DNA from: Paractinoplanes bogorensis
GTDB lineage: Bacteria > Actinomycetota > Actinomycetes > Mycobacteriales > Micromonosporaceae
Direction of reading: 5' to 3'
Length of the DNA: 64,000 nucleotides
Assembly: GCF_018829635.1 (NCBI RefSeq)
Contig: NZ_JAHKKG010000010.1
Coordinates: 186,001-250,000, forward strand
Both the position numbers and the translations under genes were made by a program. Shown here one piece after another: positions 15,892 to 23,337 of this stretch; the stretch's first letter is position 1; each line of letters opens with the position of its first letter. Under the pieces are notes generated by a model, which was not told where the DNA came from, did no database searches, and saw only the letters and a program-made list of their open reading frames with translations.

Positions 15892-16856
15892 GAACGCAGG
15901 GTCTCGCTGGGACGACGGCCGAACGTGCTGCGGTAGCGGGCCGAGAACCGGCCCAGATGGGTGAAGCCCCACCGGTGGGCGATGGTGGCCACGGTCTCGA
16001 CGGTGGGGTCGGCGGCCTGCAGGGCGTAGTGCGCGTGGTCGAGCCGGACCCGGAACAGGTAGCCGATCGGGGTGGTGTCCAGGTAGCGGCGGAAGCCGGC
16101 CTGCAGGGTGCGCACCCCGACTCCGGCCGCGGCCGCGATGTCTTCCAGCGTGATCGGGTCGGCGGCGTGCGCCTCCACATAGTCGATCGCACGGCGCACC
16201 ACGGCCGGGGCGGTCGGGTGCGGGCCGGCGACGTAGTCCATGGTCATCGACGTGTTCGGGAAGACCGTCACCGCGGTGGCGGCCGCGGTCTCGATCAGGG
16301 TGCTGAGCATCAGCGGGTGGATCGCGGTCTCGCCGGGCACGGTGAGCATCCGGATCAGGTAGACGACGGTGTCGGCCCAGCGCCGGCCGGCCGCCGCGTT
16401 GATCGGTGTCACCCCGTCGAAGCTCAGGTCGCCCGGCTTGACCCCGAGCCGGCCCGCGGCCCGGTTCACCGCCTCCATCGGCAGCTGCAGGATGTATTGA
16501 TCGCTGCGGTCCAGCACCAGGTCGAGCGCGGCACCGGGCGGATAGAGGATGACCTCGCCGGCCGAGGCCTGGCCGTGGAGCCGCCCGGTCGCCACGGAAT
16601 ATCGGCCGGAGAGCACGGACGAGGTCAGGAAGGTCGGGAACGGCTCGGTGCGGAAGCTCATCCGGGCCAGGTAGCGGGGGCGGTCGATGATCAGGCCACC
16701 GGCCGAGATCATGCGCGACCGGAACTCGAAGTCGTGGCCGCTGCCGTCGAGCATCGGGATGTGGTCGACATACCGCCGGGTGATCAGATCGCGCACTTCC
16801 TCGAAGTCACGGGACTCCGTGGCGGCGTGGATGATCGGCACCTCGTTTGCGGACAC
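15888..16856 (-). CDS. AraC/XylS-family transcriptional regulator
   Basis: The 322-residue protein has an N-terminal cupin-like part of the AraC_binding_2 type (residues about 15-195, with HDFEFRSRMISAGGL). The C-terminal AraC DNA-binding domain (about 225-320) has two helix-turn-helices (ITLEDIAAAAGVGVRTLQAGFRRYLDTTPIGYLFRVRLDHA and the end motif IAHRWGFTHLGRFSARYRSTFGRRPSETLR). The effector is unknown; related regulators respond to aromatic or fatty compounds. The GTG start at 16856 follows GGGAGGGGG. Neighbouring candidates for control are the MFS exporter and the GH127 gene on the same strand. Confidence 0.88.
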   Translation of the reverse strand: MSANEVPIIHAATESRDFEEVRDLITRRYVDHIPMLDGSGHDFEFRSRMISAGGLIIDRPRYLARMSFRTEPFPTFLTSSVLSGRYSVATGRLHGQASAGEVILYPPGAALDLVLDRSDQYILQLPMEAVNRAAGRLGVKPGDLSFDGVTPINAAAGRRWADTVVYLIRMLTVPGETAIHPLMLSTLIETAAATAVTVFPNTSMTMDYVAGPHPTAPAVVRRAIDYVEAHAADPITLEDIAAAAGVGVRTLQAGFRRYLDTTPIGYLFRVRLDHAHYALQAADPTVETVATIAHRWGFTHLGRFSARYRSTFGRRPSETLRS

Positions 16857-16940
16857 GTGAACCCCCTCCCGCGACGTTACGACGGGGATACCGCATTGCG
16901 AAGGCCGGTAACCCGGTCGGGCTCGCCCGAAGCGACGTAT

Positions 16941-18116
16941 TCAGGTCGGCCGTCGGGCGGCCGCAAGGAGAATACCGCCTGACACCGCTCCGATACTGCC
17001 GGTGATCAATGCCGCGGTCGCCCCGGCACCGTCCACAAGCAGACCGCCGACGACCGCGCCGAGCGCGATCGCGATCTGGAACACGGCCACGGTCAGCCCG
17101 CCGACCTGCTCGAGGCGTTCCGGATCGGCGCGGGCGCCCCAGGTCTGGGTCGTCGTCGGAACGCCGCCGAACCCGAAACCCCACAGCGCGGCGGCGGCGA
17201 ACAACCCGATGGTCGAGCCGCCGAGCACGACCATCGCGAGCATGCCGGCCCCGAACACGGCCGGGAACCCGACGGCGGCGACCCGCATCGCGCGGTCGAC
17301 CAGGAAGCCGCTGAGGGCGGTGCCGAGCACGTTGGCGATGCCGTAGACGAGCAGCAGGACGGCCAGCCCACCCGCGTCGATGCCGGACACGCTCTCGGCG
17401 GCCGGCCGGATGTAGGTGAAGCCGGTGAACTGGCCCGCCGCGATCAGCAGGATCGCGGTCAGGCCGAGCAGCAGGACGCCCGAGCGCAGGGCCGAGCCGA
17501 GGGCCCGCAGCCCGCCCACCGACTCCGGGGCGACGCGGGGCAGGGTCACCACCTGCACGACCAGGGCGAGCACGGCCGCCCCGGCGCCGAGCAGGAACAC
17601 CGCCCGCCAGCCCCAGAGTTCGCCGAGCCAGGTGCCGAGCGGGACGGCGGCGATGGTGGCGACCGAGACCCCGGCGTTGATCACGGTGACCGCACGACCG
17701 AGGCGGTCGTCGGGGACGAGCCGCGTCACGATCGCGATGGCCAGCGCCCAGTAGCCGCCCAGCGCGACGCCCAGCAGCAGGCGCGCGGCCAGCAGCACCG
17801 CGAGGTTGGGTGCCACGGCCACCAGCAGGTTGGCGACGATCGCGGCGACGGTCAGCCCGAGCGTGACGTGCCGCCGGTCGACGTGGCGCAGCCAGGCCGG
17901 CAGGAGCAGGCCGGACAGCACGGCACCGACCGCGGTGACGGTGACCGTCTGCCCGGCGGTGCCCGGTGACACGCCGAGTTCCCCGGCGATCCGCGGGAGC
18001 AGGCTGGCCGGCAGGAACTCGGACATGACGAAGGCGAAGAAACCGAGACTCAGCGAGACGACACCGGCCCACGAGGTTCTGCCGGGTGCGGCCGGTGCCG
18101 TGACGCTGTTGATCAT
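16941..18116 (-). CDS. MFS drug/nucleoside efflux transporter (DHA1 type)
   Basis: The 391-residue protein has 12 predicted membrane helices. MSEFLPASLLPRIAGELGVSPGTAGQTVTVTAVGAVLSG is the N-terminal DHA1 signature, with a conserved acidic residue in helix 1. RHVDRRHVTLGLTV is the loop 2-3 motif A, and LGVALGGYWALAIAIVTRLVP is the helix 5 antiporter motif C region. It resembles the NepI/YdhP/AraJ-type exporters of nucleosides, sugars or drugs. The start at 18116 is 12 bases after the GH127 stop, which suggests co-transcription and possibly export of sugars released or modified by that pathway. Confidence 0.85.
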   Translation of the reverse strand: MINSVTAPAAPGRTSWAGVVSLSLGFFAFVMSEFLPASLLPRIAGELGVSPGTAGQTVTVTAVGAVLSGLLLPAWLRHVDRRHVTLGLTVAAIVANLLVAVAPNLAVLLAARLLLGVALGGYWALAIAIVTRLVPDDRLGRAVTVINAGVSVATIAAVPLGTWLGELWGWRAVFLLGAGAAVLALVVQVVTLPRVAPESVGGLRALGSALRSGVLLLGLTAILLIAAGQFTGFTYIRPAAESVSGIDAGGLAVLLLVYGIANVLGTALSGFLVDRAMRVAAVGFPAVFGAGMLAMVVLGGSTIGLFAAAALWGFGFGGVPTTTQTWGARADPERLEQVGGLTVAVFQIAIALGAVVGGLLVDGAGATAALITGSIGAVSGGILLAAARRPT

Positions 18117-18127
18117 GCAAGGAAAGC

Positions 18128-20944
18128 TCAGCCGGGGATGATCCGCCACCTCTGGTGGGCCAGTCCGGCATCGGCCCATTGGCCGACCGTCGCACTGTTG
18201 GCGGTGGATCCGCCCTGCACCTCGAGCACCTTGCCGTCGTGCCGGGCCACGATCGCGAACACCCCGGCCGCCTTCCAGGCCAGCCGCCACTGCTGGTTGC
18301 CGGTGCCCAGGTAGTCCCACAGGTGAGCGAGCGCGCCGTCGGCCGTCGACTGCCCGGCGATGTCGACGCACCGGTCGACCATGCTGCTCACGATCCGGAA
18401 GTACCCGCTGCCGACGTCGACGAACTTCCACACGTGGTCGGCCGTGCCGGTCGGCGGATACTGCACGAGTTGCGCGCCGTTGGTGGTGGCCATGTTGTTC
18501 ACCGCGAGCACCTGGTTGGTGTGCGTGACCTGCAGCTTCACCGTGCCGTCGGGGATGAACCGCCAGTTGTGGTCGGCCGTGCCGTTGTCGGCGAACTGCA
18601 CGACGTTGGCCGAATCGGCCGTGGACATGCCGGACACGCCGAGCACCTTGCCCGAGTTCTTGTTCTTGACGCGCACGTAACCGTTGCCGTTGTCGAGCAC
18701 CTGCCACAGGTGGTCGGCCGTCCCGTTGTCGCTGAACTGCACGACCTGGGCCGAGTCGGCCGTCGACATGCCGTCGACCCCGAGCACCTTGCCCGAGTTG
18801 ACGTTGACGATCCGGACCCAGCCGTCGCCGTTGTCCACGATCTGCCACAAATGGTCGGCCGTGCCGGTGTCGCCGAACTGCACGACCCGCGCGCTGTCGC
18901 TCAGTGACATCTGGTCGACGCCGAGCACTTTGCCGGAGTTCTGGTTCTGGATCCGGAACGCGGCGGCCGGCGCCGTCCACGGCTTGCCGTCACCGATGCG
19001 CGGGAACGACGTGATGCGCAGCCGGGCCGCACCCATCGGGATCAGCGTGACCCGCTCGACCGGCTCGGCCGACGGCGTCGGACTGTCCTGCAGCACGGTC
19101 ACGACGGTGTCCGCGTCGGCCTTCCAGTTCGGGATCTTCCGTGCATTCGTCGTTATCCGGACCGGCGCGTTGGCCGGCGTGAACGGGTCGTTGGCGTTGC
19201 CCAGCCCGGTCGTGACCGAGAAGCCGTCCAGCGCCAGACCGTAGTTCCAGGCCGAGCCGGGCCGCACCTCGCTGGTCGGCCAGGCGTCGCTGCCCCCGAT
19301 CCGGCTCCAGTTCTCGGTGATCGCCAGCGAGAACGTGAGCGCGCCGAAGTCGACCGACACCGCATTGTGCATCGCCGTCCAGGTGCGGACCTTGGCCTGC
19401 ATCGGGAGTCGCAGCACCACCTTGTCGCCGTTGTTCCAGGTGCGAGAGATTTTCCCGTACGTCGGACCGGCCGCGACAGAAGCAGCGGCACCGTTCACGG
19501 TCAGCGAGGGCGTGGTGCACCACTTCGGGATGCGCAGGTAGAGCGGGAAGGCGAGCGCCTTCGGCGTGCTGATCGTGTACGTGATGGTGTCGCCGAACGG
19601 GTAGGTCGTCGCGGCCGTGATCGTGACCGCCGTGCCGTCGCCGACCGCCACGGTCACCGTCGACGGCCCGTGCAGTTGCGCGGCCAGCCCGTTGTCCGGG
19701 GTCGCGGCCCACATCTCCTCGACGTAGTAGGGCCAGCCCATGCCGTAGTTGTGCGGGCAGCACCGGTAGTTGTCGATGCCGAGCATGTAGGCCTGCATCG
19801 CGAACGTGTTGTCGAACTGCCGCGAGTGCCCCGGCCGGTCCAGCAGCGCGATCGTGTTCGCGCTCGTCACGTAGTGGATGCCCTGCTGCTTCGGGTCGAG
19901 CCCGGCGGGCAGGCTGTTGAACGCGAGATCCTCCACGCGGTCGCCCCACACGGGATCGCCGGTGATCCGGCCCATGATTTCGTGGCTCAGCATGAACTCG
20001 ACGATGCCGCAGGTCTCGAAGCCCTGGCGCGGGTCGCCGAACCCGGGCCGGGCGTTCTCGTCGCCGGCGAAGCCACCACCGGGGAACTGCCCGTACGTGG
20101 TCATGATGGTGTTGTAGTTGTTGTAGCTGGCCTGCGTGTGGGCGTTGTCGCCGGACAACATGCCGTAGACGGCCGGCTCGCGGAAGCCCTGGGCCAGGTT
20201 CACGTTGTGCAGGGTCGGCAGGTTGTTCATGTAGTTGGCCGAATTCGCGTGGATCTTGCGGGCCAGGTCGAGCAGGAACGCGTCGCCCGTACGGTTGTAG
20301 ACCCAGAAGACGACCTCGAGGGTGTCGGCCCACCGCTGCGCGCCCCAGCTCTGATTGAAGGCGCTGAGCGGGGCCCGGTTCACGTACTGGAAGAACCGGG
20401 TGAAGAACGGGATCACCGCGGCGTCGTTCGTGTACTCCTGGTAGGTCCGGATGGCGTGCAGCATCGGCATGTGCGGCCAGAAGTCCGGTCCGCCGCTCAG
20501 GCTGGTGCGCAACGCGGTCGGTCCGAAGTAGCCGTCCGACGCCTGGGTCGCCATCACGCCCTTGATCCAGCGGGCGGTCTGCTGCTGCACGGTGGCGTTG
20601 CCGGTCACGTAGCCCAGGCTGCTGTAGCCCTTGAGCCAGTACGGCAACTCCTCCCAGCCGCCGAGGCTGGGGGTGATCCAGCCGGTGTTGTTGTACTGCA
20701 GGAAGTGCGAGATCTCGGTCATCCGGCCGTTGATGCCGGCCAGCTGGTAGTTCAGCTGAGTCGAGAGCCAGCCGCCGGGCTTGACCGCCCCCGGGGCGAG
20801 GCGGATGAACGCGTCGGGCCGCAGGGGCGCCCGATTGGTGACGTAGCCGGGGGCCGCCGCGGCGGCCGGGCCGTCGGTGAGCCACATCGCGGCGGCCGCG
20901 GCGGGGATCGCGGCCGCGCCGGAAAGAACGGATCGTCGGTGCAC
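18128..20944 (-). CDS. Secreted GH127-type (beta-L-arabinofuranosidase-like) enzyme with ricin B lectin repeats
   Basis: The 938-residue protein has a twin-arginine-like signal (HRRSVLSGAAAIPAAAAA). Residues about 40-620 match the GH127/DUF1680 alpha/alpha-barrel: LQYNNTGWITPSLGGWEELPYWLKG, GGFAGDENARP, ETCGIVEFMLSHEIM, and YRCCPHNYGMGWPYY with the Cys pair that binds zinc and provides the thiol nucleophile in the family. Residues about 650-938 hold six ricin-type beta-trefoil repeats, three of them nearly identical (NSGKVLGV, SADxVVQFxDxGTADHxW). It probably trims L-arabinofuranose from plant cell-wall material. An MFS gene follows on the same strand. Confidence 0.88.
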   Translation of the reverse strand: MHRRSVLSGAAAIPAAAAAMWLTDGPAAAAAPGYVTNRAPLRPDAFIRLAPGAVKPGGWLSTQLNYQLAGINGRMTEISHFLQYNNTGWITPSLGGWEELPYWLKGYSSLGYVTGNATVQQQTARWIKGVMATQASDGYFGPTALRTSLSGGPDFWPHMPMLHAIRTYQEYTNDAAVIPFFTRFFQYVNRAPLSAFNQSWGAQRWADTLEVVFWVYNRTGDAFLLDLARKIHANSANYMNNLPTLHNVNLAQGFREPAVYGMLSGDNAHTQASYNNYNTIMTTYGQFPGGGFAGDENARPGFGDPRQGFETCGIVEFMLSHEIMGRITGDPVWGDRVEDLAFNSLPAGLDPKQQGIHYVTSANTIALLDRPGHSRQFDNTFAMQAYMLGIDNYRCCPHNYGMGWPYYVEEMWAATPDNGLAAQLHGPSTVTVAVGDGTAVTITAATTYPFGDTITYTISTPKALAFPLYLRIPKWCTTPSLTVNGAAASVAAGPTYGKISRTWNNGDKVVLRLPMQAKVRTWTAMHNAVSVDFGALTFSLAITENWSRIGGSDAWPTSEVRPGSAWNYGLALDGFSVTTGLGNANDPFTPANAPVRITTNARKIPNWKADADTVVTVLQDSPTPSAEPVERVTLIPMGAARLRITSFPRIGDGKPWTAPAAAFRIQNQNSGKVLGVDQMSLSDSARVVQFGDTGTADHLWQIVDNGDGWVRIVNVNSGKVLGVDGMSTADSAQVVQFSDNGTADHLWQVLDNGNGYVRVKNKNSGKVLGVSGMSTADSANVVQFADNGTADHNWRFIPDGTVKLQVTHTNQVLAVNNMATTNGAQLVQYPPTGTADHVWKFVDVGSGYFRIVSSMVDRCVDIAGQSTADGALAHLWDYLGTGNQQWRLAWKAAGVFAIVARHDGKVLEVQGGSTANSATVGQWADAGLAHQRWRIIPG

Positions 20945-21089
20945 GTCTGCCTCCTGGCATGACAGCAGGCGTTCGAATGTGGGGATTCATGTGCGAACGC
21001 CGGGGAAACCCGATCGTAATCGAGCCGTGTCGATGCGTAAACACTCGTGCCCGAACAGGCAAAATGCGGTGCGGATGGGCGACGCAGGC

Positions 21090-22058
21090 TCAGCGGCCGA
21101 GTTCCATCAGCGACAGCATCAGGTGGATGGTCTCCGGGTACCAGAAGTCGGAGTGGCCGCCATAACGCCACGACGCGTCGACATTCGTCAGGCGCTGAAA
21201 ATCGGTCGACGCATAAGTCTCCGCGGTTGCGCGCAGGGGAACCGTCGGGGCGCCGTCTGCGCCCACAGCTCCGAGGCCGCGGACTTTCTCTGTGAACGGG
21301 TGCCACGTGGCCAGCGCCTTGTCGTGCGGCGAGACAGTCAGCACGACCGGTCCCGATATCGGCGCGGTCCCGTCAACAAGAGCACGGAACTGCTCTTGGA
21401 AGATGTCCGGACGGGCCGCCATCTGCAGGCCGAGGAAGGTGTCCACGGAGAAGGGCTCGCGTGAATGCCACGGCCACCCCAGCGTCGGCGCGTCCGGCGG
21501 ATCGGCCGCGTACGAGATGGCCTCGCCGAGGAAACGGCAGCCGAAGGAGTGTCCGACGCAGTGCAGGTACTGCCCGCCGGAGGTGCGCAGCGTGTCGGGA
21601 CCGTGTGGCCGGTTGCGGCTCGCGTCGAGATAGCCGAGCAGGGCGGCGATGACGTGGGCGGCGTACCCGGTGGTGGTCATCGCGTGCGCACGATCACGGA
21701 TGCGCTTGTACCCGGCCGGTAGCGGGTCGCTGCGCGACGGCCACTGCACCGATACGAACATCGGCCGGAACGGCGACAACCGCGGATATCGGTCCGGGGA
21801 GTATCCGGACCAGAGCCCAGCGAACAGCCGGCGCGACGAGGCGGATGCGCGCCGGTGGCTGTTCTGCCAGCCGTGCACGAACACCACGATGTCGGTGATC
21901 GCCGCGGGAACGGACAGGTGGCCGGCCAGCCAGGAGGCGACCTGAGCCGGCGGCACCGGATCCCGGCCGTTCAGGAGGGCGCCACGACGGTCCAGCCGCA
22001 CGGTTGTATAGGCGGCGAAGTTGTCAGCCCGCGGCAACGGGGTCGGCAACGCGCTCAC
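21090..22058 (-). CDS. Alpha/beta hydrolase (lipase/esterase-like), last gene of the STAND-CHAT operon
   Basis: This protein of about 322 residues has an alpha/beta hydrolase core. IVVFVHGWQNSHRRA is the oxyanion loop, LHCVGHSFGCRFLGEAI the nucleophile elbow with Ser in GHSFG, and a C-terminal YGGHSDFWYP supplies a candidate catalytic His. The region between carries VTVSPHDKALATWHPF, a plausible acid loop. It resembles the DUF900/esterase-lipase group; the substrate could be a lipid. The exact start is uncertain: GTG 22058 or a TTG eight bases beyond AGGAG. All options overlap the end of the CHAT gene, so translation is coupled. It is a candidate toxic effector of the system. Confidence 0.72.
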   Translation of the reverse strand: MSALPTPLPRADNFAAYTTVRLDRRGALLNGRDPVPPAQVASWLAGHLSVPAAITDIVVFVHGWQNSHRRASASSRRLFAGLWSGYSPDRYPRLSPFRPMFVSVQWPSRSDPLPAGYKRIRDRAHAMTTTGYAAHVIAALLGYLDASRNRPHGPDTLRTSGGQYLHCVGHSFGCRFLGEAISYAADPPDAPTLGWPWHSREPFSVDTFLGLQMAARPDIFQEQFRALVDGTAPISGPVVLTVSPHDKALATWHPFTEKVRGLGAVGADGAPTVPLRATAETYASTDFQRLTNVDASWRYGGHSDFWYPETIHLMLSLMELGR

Positions 22059-23337
22059 TCCTCTCGCAGAAGTGACTGTCGATGCCGTTGTAGAGGGCAT
22101 AGGACAGACCGAGCGGATTGTGCAACTGGTCGATGTGCCGCGAGATCAGCTGCCGCATCGACTCGCCGACCGGTTCGCGGGTCTCGATCAGGTGCGGCAG
22201 CAGTTCGGTCGCGAACCGGCTGGCGTAGCGGACCGGAATGATGATCGTCGGCCCGATCATGCAGCCGGCGCCACGCTCGAGCAGCACCCGGCTCAGGTAT
22301 CCGCCGACCTGGTGGTCGGTCTCGCCACCACGGCAGGAGTTGACCAGCACCAGCGGCAGATTGCGCAGCCGGCGGCGCCGCAGCCAACTGTCGACGTCCC
22401 CGCTGCTGATCACATCCCGGTCGCCCACGTGCAGGGTAAGCCGCCGATCGTCGTCGGCTTCCGTGCAGTGACAGCAGAAGTAGATCAGCTGGTCGTCGGC
22501 GCCGTCGGTGCGCAGCCGCAGCTCGATGTCGCGGGCCGAGGTGGCCGGATGCACTGTGCCATATTTGGTCAGCTCCTCGATGACCGGCTGCACCACCGTC
22601 CGGGCCGCCCGGGGTGGCTGCTCACGCTGCTCGTCGAGGCGGGCATCGAAGTAGACGCCCGCGTCCAGCTGTCCGTCGAGCGGGATGCCGGTGCCGACGG
22701 CCGGGCCGAAGTCGAAACGATGCTCGACCAGATTGCGATAGCCGACAAAGGCCGTCCGATCCACCGCGCCGGCCGGCAGCGGTTCGTTCCACTGCTGCGG
22801 GACATAGAGCATCGACCACGGGACCACCAGATCCTCGTCGATCGCGCCTATGACCTGGCCACCCTCGTACAACGCGGCCGCCAGCACATCGCCGATCTCG
22901 CGCAGACCACCGTCGTGGTCGAACAGGTGCTCGAACAGTTGGTGCCCGGCGCGGGCGAGATCGTCGAACATGCGCTCCACCGGGCCGGCCAGCTCCGTGC
23001 CGCTCAGGTCGGCCTGGTCGGCCAACGGGTACTGGAAGACCGACCCGGGCGTCCAGGCCTGCAGGTCCTGCCACGTCACCAGGCTGCGCTGCCACACCCG
23101 GTAGAGATCGCTGATCCAGCCACGGATCTCGGGCCGGTCCCTGGGCAGCCGGGCCTCCAGCTTTCCGGGGAGGTGGAGGTCCACCGCGGGACCCCAGACG
23201 TGCACCAGGTATCCGGCACCGTCGCGTCGCATCTGGATCTTGATTGTTCGTTTGTGGACCTCACACGCGTGCGGATCGGCGGAGGTCAGGTCAAACAGAT
23301 CATCGATGAACTCGTCCCGGGAGTCAGGTCCGGTCAT
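22024..23337 (-). CDS. CHAT-domain caspase-like cysteine protease
   Basis: The 437-residue protein has a C-terminal CHAT domain (residues about 200-437). The catalytic His is His290 in IYFCCHCTEADD and the catalytic Cys is Cys335 in LVLVNSCRGGE, both in the order and spacing of caspase-like peptidases. The N-terminal 180 residues include a beta-rich segment (VHVWGPAVDLHLPGKLEARLP) and a helical linker with no family I recognise. CHAT proteases act in bacterial cell-death and defence systems, such as TPR-CHAT with gRAMP or activation of gasdermins. The ATG overlaps the stop of the second STAND gene (ATGA). Here the STAND partners are likely the sensors that release its activity. Confidence 0.82.
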   Translation of the reverse strand: MTGPDSRDEFIDDLFDLTSADPHACEVHKRTIKIQMRRDGAGYLVHVWGPAVDLHLPGKLEARLPRDRPEIRGWISDLYRVWQRSLVTWQDLQAWTPGSVFQYPLADQADLSGTELAGPVERMFDDLARAGHQLFEHLFDHDGGLREIGDVLAAALYEGGQVIGAIDEDLVVPWSMLYVPQQWNEPLPAGAVDRTAFVGYRNLVEHRFDFGPAVGTGIPLDGQLDAGVYFDARLDEQREQPPRAARTVVQPVIEELTKYGTVHPATSARDIELRLRTDGADDQLIYFCCHCTEADDDRRLTLHVGDRDVISSGDVDSWLRRRRLRNLPLVLVNSCRGGETDHQVGGYLSRVLLERGAGCMIGPTIIIPVRYASRFATELLPHLIETREPVGESMRQLISRHIDQLHNPLGLSYALYNGIDSHFCERSERVADPVAAG

